NCBI GenBank assembly: GCA_008921705.1
Contig: VFFE01007510.1
Location: 2,270,030 to 2,334,029 of the forward strand
Reading direction: 5' to 3'
Length of the DNA stretch: 64,000 nt
Source of the DNA: Burhinus oedicnemus
Lineage: Eukaryota > Chordata > Aves > Charadriiformes > Burhinidae
Shown here piece after piece: positions 52,481 to 64,000 of this stretch. Made by a program: the position numbers and the translations under genes. Every line of letters begins with the position of its first letter. Positions within the stretch are counted from its first letter, which is position 1. The notes under the pieces are model-generated. The model had not been told where the DNA came from. It did not search any database and worked only from the letters and a program-made list of their open reading frames with translations.

Positions 52481-55400
52481 AGGGGGATGTTAAGCTGAGA
52501 AAGGTCTGTTTTCACCTCCGAGCTGGTATTATGATTCCAAGTTCATCGCCAGCAGAGCGTGGCTCCATCGTGAGAAGGCAAAACGCTGCGCAGACAGGGG
52601 GAAGAAATACAAGGGTGTTTTTAAGGAGCCTGCTAGTTTCCAGCAGGCACGAGGCACAGGAGATAAGAAACAAAATAAAAGCTACAAGGGAATGCAGTGC
52701 AGAGAGGTACCCCCCGCTTCGCCGGCTGGTGGCTTGCCAAAGAAAACAACAGAAGTGGGGATTAGAGCTTGCGACGTGCGCATTAGAGCAAGACTACCTA
52801 TTCCCTGCCTTTTCTCCTCTGAAAAGCTGCCATGTGAGGAGAAACATTCCTTTTATTATTTATGGGGACAGCCACTCTTGTTTATTATGCTCATGTTACT
52901 ATGCTACATGCCAAGTACAAGCCCTCTTTTTCATACAGAGGTTTTTCTTTGTACAGAGAGGGGGGGGAAAGAAAAGAAAAAAAAACCCACTCTGTTTGCA
53001 GGATTAGTGAGGAAATTAAAGTCAGGGTAGAGAAAGAAGGTCTTTCTACAGAGCTGTGATTCTGCTTAGAAAGGCGGCAGGAGCAGAGCACTGCAGTGCC
53101 CCGACACCGTCGTGCTCCGAGGGATTGGCAGGAGGAGATGTGCCTTGGGAGCGTTCCTGCTTGCCTCAGCACTGCTCAGGCACCCACATCCCATAACAGC
53201 CCGAGGAGCGGAGACCTCACGGCGGAAGAAAGGTTAAACAACTGATGATCTGAACATCAGCAGTTGTGCAGCTTGTAGGAGATGGACTTTCCGCCCCTTT
53301 GAGTCTAGAACAACTTTGATAGGAAGAAAAGAAAAACAAGTTTATTCCTCCACCCCCCCACCCCCCCCAGGCAGCTGAAGGACAGCTGACCTATTTTCTG
53401 AGTTCTGCAGCACAGGAGGCTCCCCAGCACCTGACCGCTTCTTTGTGCCTGTCCCCTGAAGCATGTTTAATACTGAAAGTCCTGGCCCTGGTCAGCGATC
53501 GCAAAGGAGGAAGCCCTCAGCTGCTCTTGGACTGCTGCCTTCGTACCGAATGCAGGCAAGGATTTGAAACAATCTACCGAATGCAAAGCAAATCCCAAGG
53601 CAGAGGGAAGGGAAACCAGGCAACAGTTCTTTCGGTGGTAGATGGCAGTGGATTTACTGTCTGGCAGTTCACAAACTGCCTACAGCTGGGGGAAATTGCT
53701 CGTTCAATTCTCCCCTGTTTAATGTGATTACTGATACTAGTTCATAGGCTTAATTTCATTCCCTTGAATTCTTTTCCACTAACGAAAACAAAATAAAACA
53801 ATCAAACAGAAAAAAGTGCAATAAAAATCTCTCCAAAAATAGAGAATACAAAATGCATTTTTCAAACCAGGAAACTTCACTCATTTTGTCTTCAGAAGAG
53901 ATATTTTTCTTTTTAACCAAATTATACATAGAAAGAGCTTATTCTGGAAAACAAATATGCTGCATTCTATGGAAGGAAGAGAACTCTTTCTCCTTTCTTA
54001 CTGGAGTTTTTAAAAAAGACCCTGACTGATGCCCCTTGAGTGTATAATCTAGGAATTAAATATTTGGATATGGGAGAAAGCAGAAAGACAATATATTTGC
54101 AGGGGCCACATGAAAACCTGACTCAGTTGGCTGGTGAGAGGGTACAGCTCTCCCCAGCTAGAAGAGAGGGATAAGTACAAAGCTTCAGACTTCAGCATCG
54201 TAGCTGCCACAAGAGCAGATGAGGGAGTTAACACAGACTCCCATCTCACACATGATTTTTCAGATTTTAGCCTTAAAATACAGGCTACGGTAACTTAGTT
54301 CCATTTCAGAAACTACTTGTTGCTTCATGACGGCCTTACGACATGAGGCTGAACAAATATTTTCCTGTTTATCAGTAATACAAATACCATGTGACAACAG
54401 CAATACTTCAGGTAGAGTCTTTTCTTCTTTATCGGCATGATCTGAGTTACAGGACAGTTCCCAACAGCCAAAAGAAACATACCATAACAAAATGTTTTCC
54501 AACAAATTGCATTTTTTCACAGTATGAGGCTGCTAATATAAACACTACAAGCAAACTATAGGTTTAACATACCAATTTACCCTTGCTTGCAGTAAGTTGC
54601 TGAGCTTACTTGGATTTCATCCTTAGTATAGTTTTAATAGTTGTTGCAAATAGTGTATTTAATACTTTCCCAAGGCGGGTATCTCCAGATTACTGAATCA
54701 AAAAGAATGATAACTTTCCATGCTTTTTCAGTCTTGCCTTGTTGAATTTTGCAGATATGGTCTCTCTCACGGACTGAACATGGATGTGTTATTTTTCATT
54801 TTTCTCAGAAAGAGGCAGAAATCATAGTTATGTTATAAACAAAACATCTGATATACGGCAATGCAATACTGCTCTCCTAGTCCTTGACTATCCTCTGAGT
54901 CCACTACAAAATATGTTTTTGCTTGCTGATTTTACTACCTGTTAAATATATCTTCTCTGTGACTGAGACTGTCCATTTAACTTAACTTACATCTTGCACT
55001 GCAACTAGTACATTATTTAAACATTTATAATCATGCTTGCCAGTGATTGTGTCTGTGTCTCTAATTTGTTAATTAACATTTATTGCCTATTTGATTATAT
55101 TTTACTCATTGTTGGCTTAATTTACGTTGAATAAGCCATAAACAGTTCTTACTAGTTATTATCAGTTTAGCTCGTTACAGGATTAATGTTATGCCATTGT
55201 TGACATAAAACTACAGTTAATAATTCACTTAATTGCAATCAGCCTCACCACCGCAGCAGGCACAGAGTTATTTTCCTGCTGTCGGTATCCCTGACTGCAC
55301 AGCCCTGCCCAAGCCAGACATTATCCAGGAGGTTTAGAGATGAATTATGTTCCAGAGCTCTCTTTTGCATCATCATCATCTTCTTTCATCCCCTCACTGT

Positions 55401-58029
55401 CCTCACCTAATGAATGTCAAGCCAATTCCATTAGCTTCAAGGGAATTACTTTTATTTATAGCAGGAGATGGCTGGGCTTAGTGAGCTCTACCCTCCTGCC
55501 GCATCCCGAGAGACACGTCTCACTCCAGTGCCTGAGCAGCCTTAGTTTCTTCACTCCTTCTTTTTCTCCTACTTCAGGCTCACTTCTGGCTTCCTCCCCT
55601 TGTTGTTGGTTCAGGTGCTACCAGCCGAGCCCTCCCAGTCTGACCCAGCGCGTCTTTTACTGCAAAGCTATTGATCCCCTCTGTGCTACTCAGTCGTGAA
55701 CATTTCCACCTGCATTCCTTCCACTCAACAACTTTATAACATTTTTAGCCACTGTCTTCTAATAGAGGGTGTCTGCAGCCTCTTAATACCTTCCTCCCAG
55801 CCTCTGTGTATTTATAAAAAACACACAGAATTCATTCCTGGTGAACTATCTGAGATTATTTCCCCTCTGAGTGACTTGTTCATCTCAGAAAGAAGGAGCA
55901 AGTAGGTGAGGTAATCTCTTTTTCCAGCCTGACTGGACCTGATGTCTTCCCTCCTTTCACTAAATTTCATCAGTCCTCTCTCAATCCCTCCACACTCTCA
56001 AAACAGTACAAGACCACACACTTCTCTGCTCCTCAAAGCCCTCCCAAACCCTCCCAAACTTTATCCACTGCTGTAATCGGTTATCTAACTCCTCTCTTTT
56101 TTTTGTTTAGGCTTCAAATCCAGATGAGTTCTTGCCTTCACAAACCCTCTCCCTTATCGAGGGCCCTGTGCTCCCCCTTTGGTGACCTGGACTGAAGCCC
56201 TCGGTAGGGAAGAAATGCGGCCACGCTCCCAGCACGGCAGTTCTACCTTGTCCTGCCAGCCTAGGACCCTGTCCCTGGAGAAGGGGTGACACACTGTGGG
56301 GTGGCCACCAAACTCAGCACCTGCAGCTGCCAGGCCCCAAACTGTGTGCCCAGCTGGGGAACTGGTCACACACCCCAGACCCGCAGCCTGAAGGTACAGG
56401 ATAAACCTTCTCCAGTATCCAGTTACTGGCCATTTCTGGAGGATGAACAAAAGCCTTTGTTTTGTCTGAGGAACGCCCCTTCCTCTTCTAAGAAGGATGG
56501 ATCTACCAGTGTTCGCAGCATGCAGATCCGAATCCCCCAAACTGTCTTTGCCTGCAGTTGTTCAAAATCCTCCCTGGTTGTGCTTGCTTACAACACGTGC
56601 CCCAAAGCCTGGATGTGATTTTATTGTATCACTCTTCCCGGCTCCAGGTCAGTGGACTGCATGCTGGGAGTGTAAGGTCTTGGTGGAAGAATTGGTATCA
56701 GCTCGTCCGTTTGTAAATCATGCTGCAAAATGTAGTTACGATCATTGTGGGGAGGCTCTGGGCACCACTACGGTACTAATAAATGGTTGGTAATAATAAA
56801 AATAAAGGAATAAACTAAAAACAAATAGCAGCAGGAGGAGCTGGCAAGAGCCAGATCTGAATGTTTTCTTTCCTTTGACTTTTTATTAAAGTTAGTAAAA
56901 ATTGTACATGATAAGTCTTTTCCAGCAGAAAATGCCTCTTTTTTTTTTTCCCCAGGGAGAAAACTCACCAACAGAAACAAAGAAGTCTCTACAACACTAT
57001 AGTTAAATTTACTCAATCCATGGATATGTTCATTTACTGAAACAAACCATTTTAGGCAAATGCAAACATTTGATAGGAATTCAAAGAGGACTCTTTAAAA
57101 ATGTTTAATAAAAATGACGGAAATGCTGAAGAAACCTCGAAAATGAGTAACTTTGAATACTGTCACACAGATCCAGTTGCAAAATTTCTGCTAAAAAATT
57201 GCAACCTATTTGAATATATTGAATACATAAGCGCGCATGTATTCTTACATGTGTATGAATACATACAAACACCGATACATGCTTAACTGTTTCATGGCCT
57301 TAGAAAAATGTCAGGACCCTCTCGGGTACTGACATTCACTGCCCTCGCTCTGAAGCAGAGTATCTGGAAAGACAGTACCTGGTAGGCACTCGCACTACAG
57401 CTATCAAGGGCTGTACAGAGCCCGAATAGGTAGTTATTTGTCAGAAGCTCATCTGTCTTGAAATGGAAATAGGAAATGCTTTGCTACATTGAAACAAAAG
57501 CCACTGGTTTTTCACTCTGTTTCTGAAAGTGCCTCAGTGTCCCTTGCTGAGGTGCTTTTCTCGCAGCAGAGCCCTGTGAGGGCCACCCAGCAGCCAGCCT
57601 CTGCTCTCTTAGAGCGGTGCTTTTGCTCCCGAAGTGCAATAGGTCACCGGCTTTAAAACGTTTCACATTCCCACCTTGAGTGGAGCAATAACTTTTCCTT
57701 GTTATAAATAATGTCATTGTAATTTGGGTGTAAATTAAGGACCCTGATGATTAGTTTCCAATATTTGTTCTGCATCCCCAAAGGAAAAAAAGAACCTGGT
57801 AAGGAAAACAGGTATCCAGTGAATCACTCTTCTGTTGATTGAATGAGGTTACTATTATTTCTAAAGACTTTAAAAAACATGACCTGTGCTTTCGCGTTTA
57901 ATTTTATTATTCCTGACACTTCTGGTCAACTTAATGCAATGTTAAGGCCTTTGGAGAACCTAGCTCTTTCAAATAACATTCACTTTCTGATTGCATTGTG
58001 GAGTGTTACTTAGCTCACATAATCAGTGC
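52481..58029. other. Intergenic-like stretch with scattered open frames
   Basis: The most notable frame runs 53323-53727 (plus), about 134 codons. It passes an acceptor-like C-rich tract ending CCCCCCCCAG at 53370, but has no donor, no known domain and a length expected by chance in this composition. Frames at 52531-53030, 55340-55699 and 56154-56618 are similar. A possible AATAAA cluster lies near 56780-56810. No RNA gene was recognised. Confidence 0.4.
54980..55250. promoter_or_regulatory. Homeodomain-site-rich AT block, possible enhancer
   Basis: A short repeat-free AT-rich block with TTTGTTAATTAACATT, GGATTAATG, AGTTAATAATTC and CTTAATTGCAATC. These are dense TAAT/ATTA cores of the kind bound by homeodomain proteins. 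AT-rich sequence produces such words readily, so support is weak. Confidence 0.15.
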
Positions 58030-58915
58030 AAGCTTGGACTGTATGAGTATCTGTACCAGTCGGTCTGATCCAGTATCCTGTTTCTGATCACCGACCATAG
58101 CAGATGCCTAAAGACAGAGCAGAAGCAGTATGGACAGGGTGATCCTTTCTCTGATACACCTTTCCAGTAATCAGCAATGAGCAGGTAGGGGATTTCCAGA
58201 GCAGGAGATGGTATCTTGATTGTTGCATTAGCAGGTCTTGATTGAGCTATTCCCTATAAATTGCCTAATATTTTCTTATGAATTAATTTATTCTTTTGGC
58301 TGCTGTGGCATCCTGTGGGAATGAACTTCACAGCATAACTCTGCTCTGTGTGTATTGATTTCAGGCTGATGCCTGATCATCCTTTCAGGTGACACCTAGC
58401 TTTTTTGATATAAGACATAATGAATAAGTGCTTCCTATGTGTCTTGTCCCTTGCCACCTTTGTTTTATAGCTGTCGCATCTCCTCACAATTATGTCTTTT
58501 TTCAGGCTAAAAAATTGCAACCTCTTTAGTTTACCCTCACATTCCGTACCTCTGAGCATCCCATCTCTTCTCTCATTCGACCAGCTCTTTTTCAGACAGG
58601 GGAACGCAACTACCTTCCATAACCACAGTGTAGAGGGATGATAAATTTACACAGTGAAACAATGATGTTTTCTGTTTCACTCTCCTTTCCTTTCTTAGAG
58701 ACTTTTTGACTCTTTCTGAGTCTAATGCAACCATTTTCAGAGAATTAGCCACGGTGACTCTAAGGTCCCATTCCTAAGCAGCAGTAAGTAATTTAGTACC
58801 CTGCATTCTGCATAGGTAGCTCGATTTCTCTTGTTCCATGTGTTCCCTGGTTTGTATTTCCCATCACTGAATTTCATCTGTCACTTTATCCTCACCTTTC
58901 AGTGCACTCTGTACA
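58030..58915 (-). mobile_element. Long ancient CR1 remnant
   Basis: Antisense CR1 landmarks occur in the expected order. They are CTGATCCAGTATCCTGTTTCTG near 58065, the GCATCCTGTGGGAATGAACTTCACAG block near 58310, and TCGCATCTCCTCACAATTATG followed by a TTTTCAGGCTAAAA block near 58480-58515. Later come CAGAGAATTAGCCACGGTGACTC near 58740 and CACTGAATTTCATCTGTCACTTTAT near 58865. These correspond to the reverse-transcriptase C-terminal coding part and 3' region on the minus strand. The copy is heavily mutated with no intact frame. Its age class is shared across reptiles and birds, so it is probably far older than the 3.2 kb copy. Confidence 0.8.
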
Positions 58916-61900
58916 GGAAAGAGTTAATCCTGAATATGGTGAATGGGAAAAAACCAAATATTACGTGCATTTCTGATGTACCCATGCATGCATCTTGTCT
59001 TTTAATTCTTTCTTACTCTGTTTGAACAACATACTCCCCCCTTGCTAACAAAGCTATGCTGATCTCTCGCTGCCATCCCCAAATCAGAAGGAATTGCTTT
59101 GTTTTGTAGCAGCATAGACTGCACAGTACATTACAAGCTCTGCTATGAACACCTTGATGTTTATTCTGTCTGGGAAGTAACCTATTGTTTGAATATCTGT
59201 ACATTCTGATTCACACTGCTCAGTTAGTTTTCCATCTGAAATAGGTAAGACTTGGACATGTTATCATAGCCGAATAACGTACAATTTTTAACATCATCTT
59301 AGAGTTATGAGATCTATATCATGATGATCTGCTTTTTATCCCATATTTTTAAAACTTCAGTGTTGGATACCTGTCTCATGCAATGTCAAAAAAGAACAGT
59401 AATAATTTATTCATTGGGAATTGATCAGCTGAAGTAGTGGGCATGGACTTCACCCCAGTTGAATGCTTTCCCCACAGGCTATCATTAGCACACAAATCTC
59501 AAAGCACCCTTAGGTTACTACTTCAGCTTGTGTCTGAGCCTTGCTTGGAAGGTCTTCTCCAGAAAAATCCCACATGACCGATTTTCTGTTGCCAGTTACA
59601 CACTGTTGGATAGATCATGTTTTTTAGCGAAGCACTCCTCCTAGTTTTATTCTGTCCTTTGTGTGTCCCTGTGAGACAACAACTCTTATTCAGAATTCTT
59701 CACACAAAGAAAAAAGTTACTAAAGTGAAAAAGTAAACATTAAATTTGTAACAAAAGGAAATAGACCAAGTCAGTAAAACCAAAATCCCAGCCAAAATTA
59801 AGAGTAAAATTCTAGTAAAGAATAAAATTCAGTTAAGCAAACTGCTTCCTAATGAATTTCCTTCTTTTGTTAGAGCACAAACGCAACATATCTTCAAATC
59901 TGATGGATCTTTGGGAATTCTTGTGGCTGAAGTACTTTCCTGGCATAAGCTTGTATCTCTGTGCCAGGTGTGTTTCCTCTCTGGCACCTTCACCACATAC
60001 ACCTTTAGAGCTGCGCTGCTTCCCCAATGCCCCTTTGCAGCACCTGACTATTTTCTGCACAGCTACAGCAAAATGACACATTTCACCCCTCAGGTACGCT
60101 TCTTTTCCCACATCTAGGTTTTGGCCCTTGTAAAGGATAAGGCCCCTGCGAGGGAAGAAGTGTCATCTCACTAGCTAGTACTTAAGAATTTGGGGAACAA
60201 ATCAATGTGATCTGGAAAACCGGTTTCAAAAAACACCTCCCTCTTTATTATACATTATTAAAATACAAATGAGATAAAAAGAATAATCCCAGAACTAGTG
60301 ACTATAGGTACCTTCCAGCTGAAATGATGCAGGGCAACCCCCGGAGCTGGAGGTGTATGCAAAGTGTCAGTGTCTGAAGGCTGGGATCCCCAGGTGCTGA
60401 GTTCTGGGGAAATCCCTCCTGCAGGCACAGACCAGCTCCTCCTTAGCAGTTAACAAGCAGCAGAGACGGTCTTTTGCTTAGGGAAACCAGGCTGCCACAT
60501 ATTCTAAACATATATTTTTAAAAGGGCTTTTTAAGGCTACACCCTCATTTTTGAATAGTTAAAGCATAGGGATAGGACCTAATTATCATAATTACTATGT
60601 CATGATGCATGGCTTAGTTTCTTGTAACCATTTCTTTGAACAGGAGCCTCTGAGACTGGTTTTGAAGAACTTTCTCAATGGGTGATTTATCAGGAGAACA
60701 GGTTATTTCAGGGACTTTGAACTCCAAAAAAAAAAAAAAAAGAGAAAAGCTAAGTTTCACAGCCACAGTTGTGCTACATGAGACCTAGAGGAAACCCAGG
60801 GCGAAGGCAGCAGCACAGCATGGATGCAGCCACTCCGCTCCAGGGCAGACAAACGCCGAGCAGTGTGAATTTGAGCTGGTCTTTACCACTTGGCTGTGGA
60901 ATTATAATCTGGAGTTAAGGTTATTAAGCTATTTGTACATAACAAGAAGATATGTTTTGTCTTTACAGCCTTTCAGGAAAGACTCTTAAAGCAATTTAGT
61001 AACTAGGTTTCCAGGGAACCCAGTGAAATTCCTGTTAAGAGTTTTGGAGATGAATGAAGCAATGTACTGTAAGTTTAAAGTACTCATTCATCATCACGCA
61101 AGTTATTTAGCAGCAGAAGCCCAAAACCCAGAAGCCTTTCTGATGCTTGGTAAGCCCACAATAAATGCTATGAGATGACAAAGGGTTCCAGAGGCAGGGG
61201 CCAGGAGCTGATAAGGCAGGAGTTGCATTCCAGCCTCCTATCTCGTTTACTTCAATCTGATCACTGGGCAGCGTTCTTTCCAGTGAAAGGAATAAAGTGG
61301 GTATCTCCTTCTTTCCTTCCTTCTGGAGGGCTAGGCTCCATTTCGAGGAGGAGCATGAGGGTTTACCTTATCAGGAGAAATTCCCGTGTGGCGCAGACTG
61401 ACAAACAGCTCAGCCGCATGCAATTCGCTGCAGCATGCATTGGCGCGCTGCAGCCAGAGGACGAGCTGGTGGAAGGTGCACTACTCCGCAATATCTTGCA
61501 GACAGATAATACTGTAGTGACAACGTGACTAAGTCTGAATGGCCTGGGAGCTTTAGTGGGTTGTAACAGAGCTCTCCCGTTGGGATGATGTGGCGACAGA
61601 GGTTGCATGGTCTGCATAGTTCAGAGCGTTCCCCAGTACCTCAGCCCGTGCCAGGCAAACAACGCAAGTTTCAAACTCTCCGGAAAGTGCTTCCCATGTC
61701 AAAGTCGCCAGCCAGGGTTTCCTGCTCTGTTGTTTGAATGCAGGAAGGGATGGCAGCTCCCACTGACAGCAGGAGTAAATCTAGGCCTTATGAGAAATTG
61801 TTTTTCTCAGCACTATCAGGAAATCCTAGCACAGGCATCAGCAGCGTGATGCCCTGGAAAGGCCTGGGGCAAAGGGCACGCTACTGCTAACGTGTTCGGA

Positions 61901-62196
61901 CAGACGTTGCCAGCCCCTCTCAGCGCAGGAGGTGCTTGGGGCCGAGTGCCTCAGGACATCAGTAAGAGGACAGGAAGGCTGTCACCAGCTGAAGCACAGC
62001 CCGTGACTGTGGGGACCTGCGGCCAGGACTGCTGCACCTACACGCTGCCTTGTCACCTGAGTGAGTTTGGTTAGCAGCTATGGCATTAGGGTTATCGGCA
62101 CCTGTCTGGTTCATCTGGTACCCTTGTTGACAGTGTCCCGAGGGGGGAATAAGGAAACAAAGGTGCCTTGAAGCTTTACTTCTCCTTTTCCCTCAG
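58916..62196. other. Intergenic-like stretch, more GC-rich towards 61-62 kb
   Basis: No supported gene. GC and CpG content rise modestly at 61.3-62.1 kb without forming a CpG island. The open frame at 61175-61528 encodes nothing I recognise and has no splice pair. A poly(A) run of about 16 lies at 60727-60742. Confidence 0.4.
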
Positions 62197-62621
62197 AGGT
62201 GAAGCCCTGCAAGATCCAAATATCCGCTGGCAGGGCAGCCTGGGGAAGCTTCTCCCACAGCTACGCTTGCTATATATGCCCCGGGGATGCCCAAACGATT
62301 TCAGTCTCCCTCTGGCTCCTTTAATGAACATTACTTCCAATGCAAACAATTTAAGAGAGAAAAATTTTTGGAGCGCAGGCTCAGCTTACTAGGGAAGAAC
62401 AACATGCTCAAATGGAAGGGAAGTGCTGGGATGCACTCTGCACACAGAGGTTTGGTTGATCGCACTCTAGCCATAGTCTACAAGAGCTTTTGCTCAGCCA
62501 GGAGGAAGCTCTCTTGCTTGAAGGTCTGTTCCAGCTACTTTTTGGGACCAGCACTGGAAGACCCCCTGTCTGCATCACGCCGCACTGCAGAGTCACTTAC
62601 ATCTGCCCAGCTGGAATCTAA
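62197..62621 (+). other. Candidate exon, possibly of a long non-coding RNA
   Basis: It is flanked by a very good acceptor (TTTACTTCTCCTTTTCCCTCAG, AG at 62195-62196) and a strong donor (TCTAA|GTAAGTCC). The longest open frame starts at an ATG at 62287 in a weak context and reaches a stop exactly at the donor. Upstream the same frame has a TGA three bases into the exon, so it cannot be an internal coding exon in that frame. The 112-residue translation is basic with no recognised domain. A non-coding exon, a 5' exon with a start codon, or chance are all possible. Confidence 0.25.
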
Positions 62622-64000
62622 GTAAGTCCCTGTGTCAACTACCACGTCCCTGTCAGGAAGGAATGATGTTTTGGTTTAATGAATGCATAATTTTTTACTA
62701 CTCTGTGGATTTTTTTTTGTCAGTTCATCTCTGCCTGAGGGTGGGGACTAACTTTTCATCTGTATTTGAGACCGTGCAAAGATTGGACTTGATTTCAGCA
62801 GGATTCTCTGGACTCGTGTAACACTGATAATAAATAATAAGGCACACTGGGGAGGGCAAATAACAGCAGTTTTTCTTTCAGGTTGTAAAGTGGTATCTGC
62901 CAGGCAGGTAGGATGTTTTCCAAATGTAGAGCATTTTGTCTACAGGTGGGTGCTCTACAAACAGTGACAACTGCATATTCCTAATACCTTTTGCAAGAGA
63001 CTCCAATCTCATCTCTTAAAAAGCATCTGGAAAATCCACCTTAAAAAAACCACACCAATGAAACGGCCTGCCAAGCTGCAGCTTCCCGATCCTTCCATTA
63101 TAAAGAAATTTGCTTATGGTGCAATTTATGTAGGCTCCATATTCCAGCAAAAATACATCAAGTGGTATCGGGTTACCAGAATCAGTCCTAAAGCAACTGT
63201 TTCCTAGAGGGGGAGGAAAAAAAAAAAAGCAGCAGCAGCTTGCTTCACGTTCAGTAAGTCGTGGTGACACAGAGATCTCAGGGAAGTAACAGGAACATGA
63301 GAAATGAGGTTGTTTTTTTTTTTTTCTTATGAAAACCTAATATGGTAACTAAAAGCAGAGGAAACACCCACTTTTCAAAACTGAACCGTAATCAATTTTT
63401 CAGCAAGGACAGTGTCTCCAGACAGCAGTCTATCCCCTACAACAAAACAACAACAATAATACCCCTCCCTCTTCTTTGAGAAATGTCCTGGAAAAAACAT
63501 TGTTATCTCTAAATCTTCAAGAGCCGTAAAACCCCTGGTTTGTGGGGTTTGATGACCAAAATGCTTTGACTCTCTGTTTGGGGTCAAAGAGGCTTCCTGA
63601 AAGAAGATCTAATACTACAACCTCCCACTCACTACAGATAAGCTTGTGTTCTGTCTTCCAGCAGAAATTCACGTTTCAAAGACATGATTTGAAATAAAAA
63701 CAAAGAAAGGATTTTCATCTTTTACTGAACTGCTTAGGTTTTCCTGTAAGGGAAGCAAATATTAGCAGAAGCCAATGCAGCTGCTACAGAGGGTTTTTTT
63801 TTTTAAAGAAGCTACATAGATGCATGAAGCAAAACTAAACCACATGTTCAATCAGTGGGAGTTAGAATAATTTCACTAGAATCCACAATCATACATTCAT
63901 CAGCTGAAAATGCCAATTTTTATACAGGGTTTTTTCTTTACTTTTCCCAACTTGTCTGGAGCAGAAACGGCATGCGCAGAAGGAAACTTGAGGCCAGACA
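62622..64000. other. Non-coding stretch
   Basis: No gene or named repeat recognised. There are short homopolymers (T at 63311-63325, A near 63218-63229) and small open frames on the minus strand at 63016-63270 and 63375-63587 without support. Confidence 0.4.

Noticed and set aside
53323..53727. Open frame of about 134 codons crossing an acceptor-like C-rich tract
   Set aside because: No donor, no poly(A) signal nearby and no known domain. This length is expected by chance at this GC content.
58424..58436. TAAGTGCTTCC, identical to a miR-302-type 5' sequence
   Set aside because: It lies inside a degraded CR1 copy and no hairpin partner is visible. An eleven-base match is easily accidental.
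62270..62277. TATATAT resembling a TATA box
   Set aside because: It lies inside the candidate exon and no initiator or transcript start evidence follows. AT-rich words of this kind are frequent.

Overview
This is a non-coding-dominated window of a sauropsid nuclear genome, most probably a bird. The evidence is a truncated chicken-type CR1 retrotransposon with its terminal AGAATCAC signature and GGAAGGGACYT block (3229-3850), three older CR1 remnants, low repeat density, A/C-rich simple repeats of the CCAAA/ACCA type, and one sharp GC-rich CpG island interrupted by an assembly gap. No bacterial operon, phage, CRISPR array, tRNA or rRNA was seen. No open reading frame in the window could be matched to a protein family I recognise. 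Almost all open frames are short, lack a coherent exon structure and look like chance.

Layout. 1-28.9 kb is AT-rich, intron-like sequence with one CR1 copy and an AAT microsatellite. Sampled lines of its + strand carry more A than T and often more C than G, which is what the template strand of a gene transcribed leftwards would show. 28.94-29.84 kb is the CpG island and the only confident gene-regulatory landmark. On its minus strand a GGA-repeat-rich stretch ends in a strong splice donor (exon end 29520, intron GTAAGG), so I infer a first exon of a leftward gene whose first intron fills the left half and whose further exons lie beyond position 1. The gap 29571-29590 falls inside that exon.

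29.8-40.7 kb may hold a divergent rightward transcript. Candidate small exons lie at 31922-32015 and 32364-32399. A possible terminal exon starts after a good acceptor at 39820 and ends at an AATAAA plus GT-rich poly(A) site near 40.7 kb. These are weakly supported and form no readable protein.

40.7-64 kb looks intergenic. It has two tail-to-tail ancient CR1 pieces (42.4-43.5 kb), a longer ancient CR1 (58.0-58.9 kb), several microsatellites, three AT-rich stretches resembling conserved non-coding enhancers (44.9-45.6, 51.6-52.5, 55.0-55.25 kb; conservation untested), and a possible long non-coding RNA exon at 62197-62621. I found no convincing novel system. The best leads are the promoter with its gap, the strand asymmetry around it, and the enhancer-like blocks.
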